Position numbers and translations under genes: made by a program
Shown: piece by piece, positions 15,995 through 25,280 of the stretch
Position numbering within the stretch: the stretch's first letter is position 1
How the letters are laid out: every line of letters starts with the position of its first letter
Notes under the pieces: generated by a model
The model's input: the letters and a program-made list of their open reading frames with translations, nothing else
Databases searched by the model: none
What the model was told of the DNA's origin: nothing
NCBI RefSeq assembly: GCF_004345245.1
Contig: NZ_SLUQ01000010.1
Span: forward strand, 124,001-188,000
DNA length: 64,000 nt
From: Rhizobium sp. BK251
GTDB lineage: Bacteria; Pseudomonadota; Alphaproteobacteria; Rhizobiales; Rhizobiaceae
Reading direction: 5' to 3'

Positions 15995-16680
15995 AAGGAT
16001 CGGGCAGGGACCAGATCGGCGATTGCCCGGCTGCAGGCTTGCTGCCATGCCCCGGAATTTCCCTTCCATTCAGTGCCGTCCTTTTCAGCCACATGTCTCA
16101 CGACCTTCGGCAGAACGGCCTCCGAACGCCGTGTCGTTGCATTCTCGACGACGAGAAGTCCCATGAAGGCGACGCCGAATCGTCGATCCAGGGCGGATCG
16201 GAGCCGGCCGAGACGCTCGCCGGTGAAGACGAACAAATCCTCGAAACTGCGTTCATGGCAGAATTGCTCGAGGTTGTTCTGCGTATTGGATATCGCGAAG
16301 ATCGTCGGGCCGGTGGGACGCAGGAAGCGCTCCCTCAGATAGCTGACCTTGGCGCTGTCGGCGTGCTCGGCGGGCGCGTTCGCACTGTCGTCGACATCCT
16401 TGAAGTAGTGATAGAACCAGAGGTCTCCACGCGGCCAGAAGGAGCCCTTGCCGCGCTGAAGCTCCGCAAAGGAGGAGAGGGCGGGAATATCGTTCTCCAC
16501 GAAGCTGATGACCGTCTCGATCGGCGTGATCAGCGAATCGAAATAGCCGCCGCGCCGTTCAAGAAGTGCGCCTTTGCCGAGCAGGCCCTCGATGTATTCA
16601 CGGTTGTCGTCCAGCTGCCGGGCGCTCTGGCAGGAACAGCCAAGACTCACAAGCGAGATTTCGGGGCCGTAGAGAGACAT
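15991..16680 (-). CDS. DUF1796-like putative papain-type cysteine peptidase
   Basis: A 229-residue cytoplasmic protein. The N-terminus ISLVSLGCSCQSARQL followed by a GYFDSLITP segment resembles the DUF1796 family, in which the early cysteine and later histidine residues are proposed to form a papain-like active site (known family statement). A histidine is visible in the WFYHYFKD segment near residue 90. No substrate is known. The ATG at 16680 is the longest start; I see no strong ribosome-binding site. It is a single gene, convergent with its left neighbour. Confidence 0.65.
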   Translation of the reverse strand: MSLYGPEISLVSLGCSCQSARQLDDNREYIEGLLGKGALLERRGGYFDSLITPIETVISFVENDIPALSSFAELQRGKGSFWPRGDLWFYHYFKDVDDSANAPAEHADSAKVSYLRERFLRPTGPTIFAISNTQNNLEQFCHERSFEDLFVFTGERLGRLRSALDRRFGVAFMGLLVVENATTRRSEAVLPKVVRHVAEKDGTEWKGNSGAWQQACSRAIADLVPARSF

Positions 16681-16931
16681 CTGCGCCGTCCATGGTCACA
16701 GGCGTTACGTGTTCGAGGTCTGGAGAGACCGTCTGTCAACGGAAGGATAGGCCCGAAAAGGCTGGGGCGACAAGGCTGCGATGCGCGCATCTCGTCCTCA
16801 TCGGCCACTTTGTAGAAAAAGGCACCAATCTGGGCCTCGGACGATGACTTTCGACAAGACCCGCCTGCGTCTGTGGAACAAAAATTGGCCACATTGGTTA
16901 ACGGTGCGGCTTTACGATTCGGAGATCGAAC

Positions 16932-17195
16932 ATGCGCAAGCTTCCCCATGCCACGGTCCTGATTGCCTGCCTGCTTGCCTCGGCATCCTATTCCGAGGCT
17001 TTTGCAGCACTCGAAAACGATACTGACTATATTTCGCCGCTGCCACGGCCCGACGTCGACTACGCGGAGTACACAGGCTCTACCACCGACAGCGATCTTG
17101 CCGAATGCCATCCCGACTATGCGCCGGCCTTCGTCCGCGCCCCCGATGGGACGATCGTAGGCGTCGAATATCTCGAGATTTCGAGCGGCTGCTGA
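16932..17195 (+). CDS. Short secreted protein of unknown function
   Basis: An 87-residue protein with a signal peptide (MRKLPHATVLIACLLASASYSEAFA) and a short acidic mature part containing two cysteines (AECHPDY and the C-terminal SSGC). The two cysteines could form a disulfide. I recognise no named family. It stands alone, with 250 bp upstream and 200 bp downstream free of genes. Confidence 0.6.
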   Translation: MRKLPHATVLIACLLASASYSEAFAALENDTDYISPLPRPDVDYAEYTGSTTDSDLAECHPDYAPAFVRAPDGTIVGVEYLEISSGC

Positions 17196-17397
17196 GGATC
17201 TGGGTCTTGGCGGCTTGCTCGCGCAGCCAGCTGGTGAAAAGGCCGACCGATTTCATCCCGAAGAGGGGCCATTTTGGCGTGACCCGTCGAGCCTGATTAT
17301 TGTCGTGAAAAAACGGCCTCTATCGCGATGAAATCTCTTGCGCCAACACGATAATCATTCTAAATCCGCGCCACAGCTTGATTTTCCGAGCCTGTGA

Positions 17398-17471
17398 GGC
17401 CTCGTGGCGGAGTGGTGACGCAGAGGACTGCAAATCCTTGTACCCCGGTTCAATTCCGGGCGAGGCCTCCA
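17398..17471 (+). tRNA. tRNA-Cys (GCA)
   Basis: A 74-base cloverleaf with encoded CCA: acceptor GGCCTCG pairs with CGAGGCC, anticodon loop CTGCAAA (anticodon GCA), T-arm GGTTCAATTCC. A possible promoter is TTGCGC (17338-17343), a 17-base spacer, then TAAATC (17361-17366). Confidence 0.96.
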
Positions 17472-17564
17472 AAAATTTCAATAACATAGCATTACCACAT
17501 TGGACACATTCTCGGATGTTGTCTAAGACGTGCCTAGTTTCGGGGCGATGATTTCGGGATCGCC

Positions 17565-19421
17565 CTAGGCCGAGGGTTCGGCGTTGGCTGTCATCGGCTT
17601 GGGTACGGCCTGGATGCCGTGTTCGCGGAACGCGCTTTGCACGGCCGTCAATATTGCGCGACGAATCATTGACTGCTTGCCCGGCTTTGCCGTGAACTTT
17701 GCCTTGATGATCAGCGTGCCATCCTCGACGTCGCCGATGCCTTGGCTCTTGAATGGCTCGAGCAGATCGGCGGAGAGCTCCGGATCCGCCGCGATGTCCT
17801 GGCCGATCTTCTTGAAGAGTTTCCGCACCAGTTCCACGTCGGTGTCAAAAGCCACGCGGAAGGCGAATTTTTCGATCGCCCAATCGCGGCTGAAATTCTG
17901 GATCTTGCCGATCTGGCCGTAGGGCACGGTGGCGATCGAACCGCGTGAATTGCGAAGCGATACGGACCTTATCGAGATCTTTTCCACCGTTCCCTTGGCG
18001 CCGGACGTCTCGATGTATTCGCCGAAGCGGAAGGCGTCGTCGATCAGGAAGAAGAGGCCTGAGACGACGTCCTTAACGAGCGTCTGCGAGCCGAAGCCGA
18101 TGGCAAGCCCGAAGACGCTCAAGCCGGTAATCAGCGGCCAGACGTTCACGCCCATGGAAACCAGGATCGAAAGCAGAGCCAGCGCAACGATGCTCGATTT
18201 CCCGACCGCACCGAGCAGCGGGACGATGGTCCCAAGCCGCGAGCGTGGCGCTTCCGGCAGGCCGTCTTCGTCGGTCGTAGTTTGTCGCCTGACGCGCAAT
18301 GCGCGATCCGTCATTGATCCGACCGCGTTCCAGAGATACGCGGCCGCAAGTGCGATCAGCGCCAATCCAAACGCCTCGCGTGCGACGCTCCGCAGATCGA
18401 ATCCCAATCCGAGCGCCAGCGGCGTGGCCCACAGAGCCCCCAGCATGGAAATGGCGATGATGAACAGGGCGAACCGTGCCGTCTGGCGCGCTGCTGCCGC
18501 AGCAATCGAAATATGGGGAGCCTCCAGCTTCCGCCGCGCCCAATTCCAGATCATCGCATCCAGATGCGGGGTCAAGAGGAGCATGAGGATGGTAGAGAGC
18601 ACGGCCGTTCCTGGAAGCGGTGCGCCAAACGTCAATGCGGCCTGAGTGCTGATAAATGTGATGCACAGAAATACGACTACGATCGCCGGCCACCGCCTGG
18701 CGATTTGACTGCGCAACCGGCCTCTCGGTTGCGGGCCGGCGACGACGGCCGCCAGCGTTCGCCTGTGCCGCCAGACGGCCGCTGCAAAGAGGAGGTACGC
18801 CGGAATTGCCACCAGAATTGTGCGAATGAAATCCTTGATCCCCGGTCCGCTTCCCAGAATCTGCGAGGTGGTGACAAGTGCGACACCCAGCATTGCCCAG
18901 GCCATCGAGAATGACAGGTCGTGAACAAACGACAGCATACGGAAGGATCTGTGGCGCAGTTCAGGCGGCCGGGAGGCCAGCAGGATGAATTTCGTCAAGG
19001 AAAGAACGACGTAGAGGGCGACAATCGCGACCGTCCAAAGGCGCAGGGTCCGCAGGCCCACGCCCGGTGGCGCAAGGAACCGTGCGGCAACAAATCCGAG
19101 CCCGAGGGCGAGGACGACGGCCACGGCCTTGAAGAAGAAGGTTCGCCAGGCGCTGCTCGCGGCGGCTTTGCGCTTGCGAAGCCGAGCCTCCAGAAAGAAC
19201 ACACCTAATACCAATGCGCCGATGAGGGCGACCTGCAAACAAAGAAGGCCGAGCGAAGTGGAGGCAGCAGCCAGGGAGGAGCGCAGGGCGGAAATTTCAC
19301 TGGGAATTTGCGAAAGGGCAGCCAGTCGCTCATACAATGCTGCCGAGAAATTATCGGCAGCGCGTTCGAGATCCGCCATCACTGCGTTCGCATCAACGTC
19401 AATCGCCGTCTCGTTGCTCAC
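17565..19421 (-). CDS. MscS-family mechanosensitive ion channel
   Basis: A 618-residue inner-membrane protein, much longer than E. coli MscS (286). The N-terminal two thirds hold many hydrophobic segments (about ten, starting at residues 54-76). The conserved MscS core is in the last third: a pore helix region (VNVWPLITGLSVFGLAIGFG), then SQTLVKDVVSGLFFLIDDAFRFGEYIE and the beta-domain signature (GTVEKISIRSVSLRNSRG). It probably opens on hypo-osmotic shock. It starts with GTG at 19421 behind GAGAG. No operon partners; the gene to its left is tRNA-Cys on the other strand. Confidence 0.9.
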   Translation of the reverse strand: MSNETAIDVDANAVMADLERAADNFSAALYERLAALSQIPSEISALRSSLAAASTSLGLLCLQVALIGALVLGVFFLEARLRKRKAAASSAWRTFFFKAVAVVLALGLGFVAARFLAPPGVGLRTLRLWTVAIVALYVVLSLTKFILLASRPPELRHRSFRMLSFVHDLSFSMAWAMLGVALVTTSQILGSGPGIKDFIRTILVAIPAYLLFAAAVWRHRRTLAAVVAGPQPRGRLRSQIARRWPAIVVVFLCITFISTQAALTFGAPLPGTAVLSTILMLLLTPHLDAMIWNWARRKLEAPHISIAAAAARQTARFALFIIAISMLGALWATPLALGLGFDLRSVAREAFGLALIALAAAYLWNAVGSMTDRALRVRRQTTTDEDGLPEAPRSRLGTIVPLLGAVGKSSIVALALLSILVSMGVNVWPLITGLSVFGLAIGFGSQTLVKDVVSGLFFLIDDAFRFGEYIETSGAKGTVEKISIRSVSLRNSRGSIATVPYGQIGKIQNFSRDWAIEKFAFRVAFDTDVELVRKLFKKIGQDIAADPELSADLLEPFKSQGIGDVEDGTLIIKAKFTAKPGKQSMIRRAILTAVQSAFREHGIQAVPKPMTANAEPSA

Positions 19422-19789
19422 GTTCGAACTCTCTCATTTGGTGTGTCGTGACAAACCGTGATGGACGTCCTGAGTAATGGCGATGTCGAAGGAACCGTGA
19501 GACTGCCGGTAGGGCGCGGACCGACCGTGCGTGAGCATTGACATTCCGCAGGTGAGACTGTCCCCCGACAGCCTGTCCGGCCCCACATCGTGCGCTCCCA
19601 ACTGCCGGTCAGGGCGTTGCCAGTGATATCTATTGAGGATTCTCTAATGTAGTCAATGCCTCGACCCCCTCCGTGCATGGCCTGACGGCACACTCCCTCC
19701 TGCCGGCGATGTTCTGCGAAATCGTCCAGTGACCGTGCGAGGCTACAAGTGCTTTCAACGGCTTGAGCCGAGGACCTCACGGGTGCGGG
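19422..19789. other. Intergenic region without a recognised gene
   Basis: About 370 bp between the MscS gene and the SMP-30-like gene. A 120-residue open frame on the minus strand has no motif or ribosome-binding site. It presumably contains the promoter of the channel gene, but I see no clear -35/-10 pair. Confidence 0.45.
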
Positions 19790-20710
19790 CTACGGCGTCT
19801 GCGCTCCCGTTGCCGTAACGTAAATCGAATAGAGCGACCGCGTCGCGGTGATGAACAGGCGATTGCGTCTCGGTCCGCCGAAGGTCAGGTTTGAGACCGT
19901 CTGCGGCACCTTGATCTTGCCGAGAAGCGCGCCTTCCGGGGAGAAACAATGAACGCCATCGGCGGCGCTCGTCCAGAGATTGCCCGCCGTATCCAGCCTG
20001 AAGCCGTCGGGAATGCCGCTGTCGAGGTTGCAGAAGACGCGGCCGTTGGCGAGGCGTCGGCCATCGACGACATCGAAGACGCGGATGTGGCGCGGGGCGT
20101 TGGTGTCGTGGCTCGCTGCCGAATCGGCGATGTAGAGCTTCGTTTCGTCAGGCGAGAAGGCGAGGCCGTTTGGCTGGCCGAAGTCGTCGACGACCGCATC
20201 GAGTTCGTCGGTCGCCGGATCGAGCCGATAGACGTTGCGCGTCGCCTGCTCGGGCTCGGCCCTGTAGCCTTCGTAGTCGGAGAGGATTCCGTAGGTCGGA
20301 TCACTGAACCAGACGGTGCCGTCCGAGCGCACGACGACGTCGTTCGGCGAATTGAGCCGCTTGCCCCGGTAGCTGTCGGCAAGCGTGGTGATGGAGCCGT
20401 CGATCTCGGTGCGGATGACCTGGCGGCCGCCGTGCTGGCAGGAGACGAGGCGCCCCTGTCGGTCGCGCGTATTGCCATTGGTGAAGTTGGAGGCCGCGCG
20501 AAACACCGAGACGCCGCCATCCGGCACCCAGCGCATCATGCGCTGGTTCGGAATATCGCTCCAGATCAGGCAGTTGGCATCGGCGAACCAAACGGGTCCC
20601 TCTGCCCAGCGGCATCCGGAATAGAGCTCCTCCAACGCGGCGCTCCCGACAACCAGATGGCGAAAGCGCGGATCGTGGATTTCCAAGACGGATTGGTTTT
20701 CCTGCGGCAT
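19790..20710 (-). CDS. SMP-30/gluconolactonase/LRE family protein
   Basis: A six-bladed beta-propeller lactonase-type hydrolase, 306 residues, probably opening a sugar lactone. Seen: EGPVWFADANCLIWSDIPNQRM (metal ligand Glu and first blade), LNSPNDVVVRSDGTVWFSDPTYGI (ligand Asn), GQPNGLAFSPDETKLYIAD (ligand Asp region) and SGIPDGFRLDTAGNLW. These are typical of the family, which needs a divalent metal. The ATG at 20710 follows GGGAGGGG with good spacing; the frame continues upstream without support. It is the last gene of a minus-strand unit after the PhyH-like gene and an SDR. Confidence 0.88.
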   Translation of the reverse strand: MPQENQSVLEIHDPRFRHLVVGSAALEELYSGCRWAEGPVWFADANCLIWSDIPNQRMMRWVPDGGVSVFRAASNFTNGNTRDRQGRLVSCQHGGRQVIRTEIDGSITTLADSYRGKRLNSPNDVVVRSDGTVWFSDPTYGILSDYEGYRAEPEQATRNVYRLDPATDELDAVVDDFGQPNGLAFSPDETKLYIADSAASHDTNAPRHIRVFDVVDGRRLANGRVFCNLDSGIPDGFRLDTAGNLWTSAADGVHCFSPEGALLGKIKVPQTVSNLTFGGPRRNRLFITATRSLYSIYVTATGAQTP

Positions 20711-20819
20711 CGTGCGCCCCTCCCGTGGCGTTGTCCTCGGCCCCGCCTCTGAAGTCGCGCTCATCGATGCGCAAGCGGTCCGCTGCAGAATGACTTCGTA
20801 GCGCCAATCGGGGACGCTG

Positions 20820-20852
20820 GCCAGAGGCGCCGGCAGGGGCGGCGCCTCTGGC
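20820..20852 (-). repeat. Perfect intergenic hairpin between SDR and lactonase genes
   Basis: A 12-bp perfect stem, GCCAGAGGCGCC (20820-20831) and GGCGCCTCTGGC (20841-20852), with a 9-base loop. It begins 11 bases after the SDR stop and has no T-run, so it is more likely to affect mRNA decay or attenuation than to terminate fully. Confidence 0.65.
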
Positions 20853-20863
20853 AATGTGCTATA

Positions 20864-21685
20864 TCAGAGCGCTGCCTCGGGATGCGGCGAGCCGTCATAG
20901 GCGCCCCAGATCGACTGGTCGAAGCAGATCACCGAACCGGTCATCAACCCCGATTCGTCGGACGACAGGTAGGCGCAGGCGCGGGCGACCTCCTGCGGGT
21001 CGACGAGCCTGCCGAAAGGCTGGGCCGCTGCCGCCTTCGCGAGCCAGTCGGCTGGCGCGTCGTGAAATTCGCGTTGGATGCGATCCTCTCCCTCCGATGC
21101 CATCCAGCCTATGTTGAGCCCGTTCACCCGGATGCGGTTGCGCAGCAGCGCATAGGCCGTGTTCTTGGTGAGCGTTTCCAAGGCTCCCTTCGAGGCGCAA
21201 TAGGCGGCGATGAAGGGCTGGCCGGCCTTGGCCGACATCGATCCGATGTTGACGATCGTGCCCTCGATCTTCTCGCGTCGCATGATCTTCACCGTCTCCT
21301 GCATAAGGAAGAACGGCGCGCGGACATTGATGGCGAACATGGAGTCGAAGAGTTCCGGGCTGGTGTCGAGGATAGTGCCGCGGTCGGTTATAGCGGCGGC
21401 ATTGACCAGCGCATCGACGCGTCCGAAGACCTGGTCGCAGGTGAGAACGACGTTCCGTGCGTCTTCGACATTGGCGAGGTCGGCTTTGACATAGACGACC
21501 TTCGCTCCTGTTTTTTCCTCGATCTCGGCCGCCTTTGCCTTGCCCTTTGCTTCGTTGCGACCGCAGATGACGATGCCCTTGGCGCCGCGGTCTGCGAAGA
21601 GCCGCGCGATGCTTGCGCCGAGCCCCTGCGTGCCTCCGGTTACGATGGCGATCTTGCCTTCAAGGCTGCCGTGGTTTGCTGTCAT
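20864..21685 (-). CDS. SDR family oxidoreductase
   Basis: A 273-residue NAD(P)-dependent short-chain dehydrogenase. Rossmann motif TGGTQGLG (residues about 17-24), NAAAITD in place of the usual NAG, and catalytic YCASK near residue 164. The ATG at 21685 has GGGAGGA 6 bases before it; the ATG at 21691 sits directly against the site. In context it would oxidise a sugar or polyol hydroxyl before the lactonase acts. The C-terminal part FDQSIWGAYDG is longer than a minimal SDR. Confidence 0.87.
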   Translation of the reverse strand: MTANHGSLEGKIAIVTGGTQGLGASIARLFADRGAKGIVICGRNEAKGKAKAAEIEEKTGAKVVYVKADLANVEDARNVVLTCDQVFGRVDALVNAAAITDRGTILDTSPELFDSMFAINVRAPFFLMQETVKIMRREKIEGTIVNIGSMSAKAGQPFIAAYCASKGALETLTKNTAYALLRNRIRVNGLNIGWMASEGEDRIQREFHDAPADWLAKAAAAQPFGRLVDPQEVARACAYLSSDESGLMTGSVICFDQSIWGAYDGSPHPEAAL

Positions 21686-21722
21686 GTCCATTCCTCCCTC
21701 GTGGATCTGTTTGATATGCGAA

Positions 21723-21747
21723 CAGCCCCTCGCGATGCGAGAGGCTG
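21723..21747 (-). repeat. Intergenic hairpin between PhyH-like and SDR genes
   Basis: CAGCCCCTCGC and GCGAGAGGCTG form an 11-bp stem with one mismatch and a 3-base loop (GAT). It lies 21 bases after the dioxygenase stop, without a clear T-run. Confidence 0.5.
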
Positions 21748-21768
21748 GTTTCTTGAAGTAATGCGTCT

Positions 21769-22962
21769 TCAGCTGAGCTTCTTGTTTGCCTGTTCCGCAA
21801 GTGCCCGCGTGAAGGCCTCGTCGCTCCAATCTTCCCTCAGTGCCTCGTGCATGAGTTGGGCCTGCGTCTTCGGCGCCAGGCCGCCGAGCGGCGGATCACG
21901 GTCGAGGTTGGTCGGGAAGGAATAGCCCTCCGCGCAGGCGGCGACGGCATTGGCAATTTCGGCTGGTGAAAGCTTGCCCGATTCTGCGGACGCCTTGAGC
22001 GCCGGGAAGAGCACGGAGCTCATGCGCTCGCGATTGACGGTCTCCATGGCTCGCCCGAAGGCCGAGGATACTTGCAGGAGGTTCGCCACGCGCTTGATGT
22101 CCTTGGAGCGGTTCGTGCCGGCGGCGTGAAACAGCGCCGGATTGAAGAAGACCACGTCGCCCTTTTCAAGCGGCAGCTGCACATGGTTGTTCTCGAAATA
22201 ATCCCTGAATTCCTGCCGCTTGAGTGCGAGATAGCCCGACAGGTAGGTCTGGCTGTAGGGCAGGAAGAGGGTGGGACCGCTTTCGAGCGGCATGTCGCAA
22301 TGGGCGACGGCTCCCTGCAGGGTCAGGACCGGCGAAAGCCTGTGGACGTGGGCCGGAAACCGCTCGATGACCGCCGAGGTCTGGAAACCAAGATGATAGT
22401 CGCGATGAGCCGACTGGGCAGTGCCGCCCGGATTGACGCGATTGACCTGCGCCGTCATCTGGTAGTCGGGGCCGAGCCAGGCTTCGCTGGCGAGCGCCAC
22501 GATCGCGTTGCCGTAATAGGCAGCGAAATTTGCCGGATCAGCGAGGCAGTGCTTCTCGAGGGAATTCCAGATGCGGTCATTGGCGCCGGGTTTGGCGAAA
22601 TGGTCGCCGCCGCCGGTCGAGGTGCGATGCTGCTCCTCGATGATGCCGTCGAAAATCCGACTCGCCGCGTCGATGGTCCCGAGGTCGATATAGGCACGCT
22701 TGAAGACGACGACGCCGGGACCGATCCCGAATGCTTCGCAAATCTCTGCCAGGATCGCGCGGCGGCCCTCCGGCGTAGATGCCGTGTCGATGACCCGGCG
22801 CGCATCATAGATCAGTACGTTTTTTTCAACGGCAGTTGCATGGGGGTAGTCGCCGAGCCTGGTCGTCTGCTCCGCCAGCGCGCGAAACTCTTCGAGGTCG
22901 CAAGCGTCTTCAGTGAGCCAGACGCGGTCGCTGCGCAATTTCGTTTGGTTGTCGGTTTTCAC
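21769..22962 (-). CDS. Phytanoyl-CoA dioxygenase (PhyH) family protein
   Basis: A 397-residue Fe(II)/2-oxoglutarate-type oxygenase. The iron facial triad is visible as the HRD motif in AQSAHRDYHLGFQ (residues about 190-200) and the distal His in FFNPALFHAAGTNRSKD (about 285), with the following Arg/Lys positions suited to 2-oxoglutarate. PhyH-family members hydroxylate many small molecules, so the substrate is open. The GTG at 22962 follows GGGAGG. First gene of the unit with the SDR and lactonase; divergent from a LacI regulator 100 bp away, which probably controls it. Confidence 0.85.
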   Translation of the reverse strand: MKTDNQTKLRSDRVWLTEDACDLEEFRALAEQTTRLGDYPHATAVEKNVLIYDARRVIDTASTPEGRRAILAEICEAFGIGPGVVVFKRAYIDLGTIDAASRIFDGIIEEQHRTSTGGGDHFAKPGANDRIWNSLEKHCLADPANFAAYYGNAIVALASEAWLGPDYQMTAQVNRVNPGGTAQSAHRDYHLGFQTSAVIERFPAHVHRLSPVLTLQGAVAHCDMPLESGPTLFLPYSQTYLSGYLALKRQEFRDYFENNHVQLPLEKGDVVFFNPALFHAAGTNRSKDIKRVANLLQVSSAFGRAMETVNRERMSSVLFPALKASAESGKLSPAEIANAVAACAEGYSFPTNLDRDPPLGGLAPKTQAQLMHEALREDWSDEAFTRALAEQANKKLS

Positions 22963-23062
22963 TGTGTGCCTCCCGTCACATTGATCCTATGGCCGAACTA
23001 TACGCGCCGGGCGGATGTGTTATAGATCAGGAATCCATCAAAAAACCATCAGAGCGGATTTC

Positions 23063-24085
23063 GTGGCGCATCCCTTCCTCGTCAAGGACATCGCCTTTCA
23101 GGCCGGTCTCAGCACCGCCACGGTCGATCGCGTCCTCAATGGCAGGCCGGGCGTGCGCCACCAGACGGAAATGCGCGTGAGGGCTGCGATCACCGAACTC
23201 GAGCAACAGACCGGCGCAATCGCGACCGGCCGCACCCTGGTGATCGATGTGGTCATGGAGGCGCCACAGCGCTTCACCGAGGCGGTGCGCGCCGCCTTCG
23301 AAGCGGAAGTCGCAACCTTCCTGCCGACCGTATTCCGTTGCCGCTTTCACTTCGCCGAGGTGATGCGCGCCGCCGATCTTTTCCAGCTCATCGACCGCAT
23401 CCGCCTGCGCGGGACCCACGGCCTCGTCTTGAAGGCGCCGGATATCCCTGAAATCGTCGAAGCGGTGGCACGGGCCGATCGTGCAAGCATCCCTGTCGTC
23501 ACCCTGGTGACCGACCTTCCGAATGCGCCGCGCACCACCTATGCCGGGGCGGACAACCGCGCCGCGGGAGAGACTGCGGCCTATCTGATCGGCGAGTATT
23601 TTCAAGGCGAAGCCGGGAAGGTCCTCGTGACACTCTCCAGCGGGCGATTTCGCGGCGAGGAGGAGCGGGAAATCGGCTTTCGGCGAACCATCCGCGAACG
23701 CTATCCCAATCTCGGGATTGTCGAGATCAGCGAAGGGCATGGCACCGATGCCGCCACAGGCGGACTTGCTGCCTCAGCACTTGCTCGCGACCCGGCAGTC
23801 AATGCCGTCTATTCGATCGGCGGTGGCAACCGGGCGGTGCTCGCCGCCTTCGAAGCGGCGGGCAGGGTGCTCCGCATATTCGTGGCCCATGATCTTGATA
23901 TGGACAACCGCGCGCTCCTGCGGGAAAGGCGCGTCACCTTCGTGCTGCACCATGATCTGAGGAGCGATGCGCGGTCGGCCTTCCGTGCCATCATGGCCCG
24001 TGCGCTCGGCGCAAGGTCGACGGCGCCCGCGCACCTCTCGTCCGTCGGCATCATCACGCCATACAACGTGCCGGCGGAGGAATGA
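23063..24085 (+). CDS. LacI-family transcriptional regulator
   Basis: A 340-residue repressor-type protein. The N-terminal helix-turn-helix reads FLVKDIAFQAGLSTATVDRVLNGRPGV (residues about 5-31), followed by a periplasmic-binding-like sugar-sensor domain with TYAGADNRAAGETAAYLIGEYF and AVYSIGGGNRAVLAAFE. I chose the GTG at 23063, which puts the helix-turn-helix at the usual distance; an ATG at 23015 would add 16 residues. It probably controls the divergent PhyH-SDR-lactonase unit. I could not find a clear palindromic operator in the short gap. Confidence 0.85.
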   Translation: MAHPFLVKDIAFQAGLSTATVDRVLNGRPGVRHQTEMRVRAAITELEQQTGAIATGRTLVIDVVMEAPQRFTEAVRAAFEAEVATFLPTVFRCRFHFAEVMRAADLFQLIDRIRLRGTHGLVLKAPDIPEIVEAVARADRASIPVVTLVTDLPNAPRTTYAGADNRAAGETAAYLIGEYFQGEAGKVLVTLSSGRFRGEEEREIGFRRTIRERYPNLGIVEISEGHGTDAATGGLAASALARDPAVNAVYSIGGGNRAVLAAFEAAGRVLRIFVAHDLDMDNRALLRERRVTFVLHHDLRSDARSAFRAIMARALGARSTAPAHLSSVGIITPYNVPAEE

Positions 24086-24088
24086 GCC

Positions 24089-25243
24089 TCAGATGCCGAA
24101 GGTCTGCATGAGGGCAGACATGCGCTTCGTCGCAAGCTCCGGCTTGTCCAGCACGTTTGCCTTGTCGGCGAGCCGGAAGACATCGGCGTAGTGCAGCATG
24201 CCGCGCGCCGACTGCATGCCGGCCGGCATCGTGAAATGCGCCTGATGGCCATTCAGCCAGGCGAGGAAGACGACGCCGGCCTTGTAGTATTGCGTCGGCG
24301 CCTCGAAGATCTTGCGCGACAGCGGCACAGTCGGCGCGATCACATCGCGGAACGTCTGCGTGTCGCCGGCGGCAAGGGCGGCAAGGGCCTTCGACGCCGA
24401 AGGGGCGACCGCATCGAAAATGCCGAGCAGGGCATGACTGTGGCGCTCTCCGTCGCCTTCGATCAGATCGGCATAGTTGAAGTCGTCGCCCGTGAAGCAA
24501 AGCACGCCCTTCGGCAGCCCGTTGCGCAGCGCGATCTCCTTGCCGTGGTCGAGGAGCGATATCTTGATACCCTCCACCTTGTCGGCATTCTCCTCGATGA
24601 TGGAGAGGACCGCCTTCAGCGCCTCATCGAAGCGCGCCGATCCCCAATAGCCGGCAAGCTGCGGGTCGAACATGTCGCCGAGCCAGTGCAGGATAACCTT
24701 GTCCTTGGTCCGGCGCAGGATGCGCCCATAGACCAGGCGGTAGTCATCGGCCGAGGTCGCTATGCGTGCGAGCGCACGGCTCGCCATCAGGATCGCGCGG
24801 CCGCCATGCTTTTCGACGAATTCCACCTGAGTCTCGTAAGCGCGAATGACGTCATCGAGCGAGCGGGCATCGACCGGCGCCAGGTGATCGGTGCCAGCGC
24901 CGCAGGCGAGATCGGCGCCGGGCACGGCGCGGGCCGCATCGATCGCGCGGCGGATGAGTTCTTGTGCTCCCGCCCAGTCGAGTCCCATGCCGCGCTGCGA
25001 TGTGTCCATCGCCTCGGCAATCTTGAAGCCAAGCTTCCAGAGATGATGGCGGAAGGCGATCGTCGTATCCCAGTCGATGGCGGGCCGGCCCCAGGGGTCG
25101 AGGTCGCGTGACGGGTCGGAGACCACGTGGGCAGCCGCATAGGCGATGCGGCTGAAGCGGGGCGGTTCGGCCGGGCGCTCCAGCGGCGTGCCGGTCAGGG
25201 CATAGGTTTCCACGGTGCCATTGTCGGTCGGAAGCTTCAGCAT
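24089..25243 (-). CDS. DUF993 / dihydrodipicolinate synthase-like aldolase family protein
   Basis: A 384-residue TIM-barrel protein. It resembles the DUF993 group, related to DapA-type class I aldolases. A candidate Schiff-base lysine is in the segment VEGIKISLLD near residue 223, matching the GIK motif of that fold. Other landmarks: WGRPAIDWDTTIAFRHHLW, AGTDHLAP, VILHWLGDMFDP, CFTGDDFNYADL. The reaction is unknown; a retro-aldol cleavage of a keto-sugar acid is an inference from fold and neighbours. The ATG at 25243 follows GGAGGAG. It is divergent from the LacI gene at 25528, and a half-conserved operator (25281-25296) lies in its upstream region. Confidence 0.8.
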   Translation of the reverse strand: MLKLPTDNGTVETYALTGTPLERPAEPPRFSRIAYAAAHVVSDPSRDLDPWGRPAIDWDTTIAFRHHLWKLGFKIAEAMDTSQRGMGLDWAGAQELIRRAIDAARAVPGADLACGAGTDHLAPVDARSLDDVIRAYETQVEFVEKHGGRAILMASRALARIATSADDYRLVYGRILRRTKDKVILHWLGDMFDPQLAGYWGSARFDEALKAVLSIIEENADKVEGIKISLLDHGKEIALRNGLPKGVLCFTGDDFNYADLIEGDGERHSHALLGIFDAVAPSASKALAALAAGDTQTFRDVIAPTVPLSRKIFEAPTQYYKAGVVFLAWLNGHQAHFTMPAGMQSARGMLHYADVFRLADKANVLDKPELATKRMSALMQTFGI

Positions 25244-25280
25244 GGATGGTCATCTCCTCCAGATATTTTTCGACGAATAA

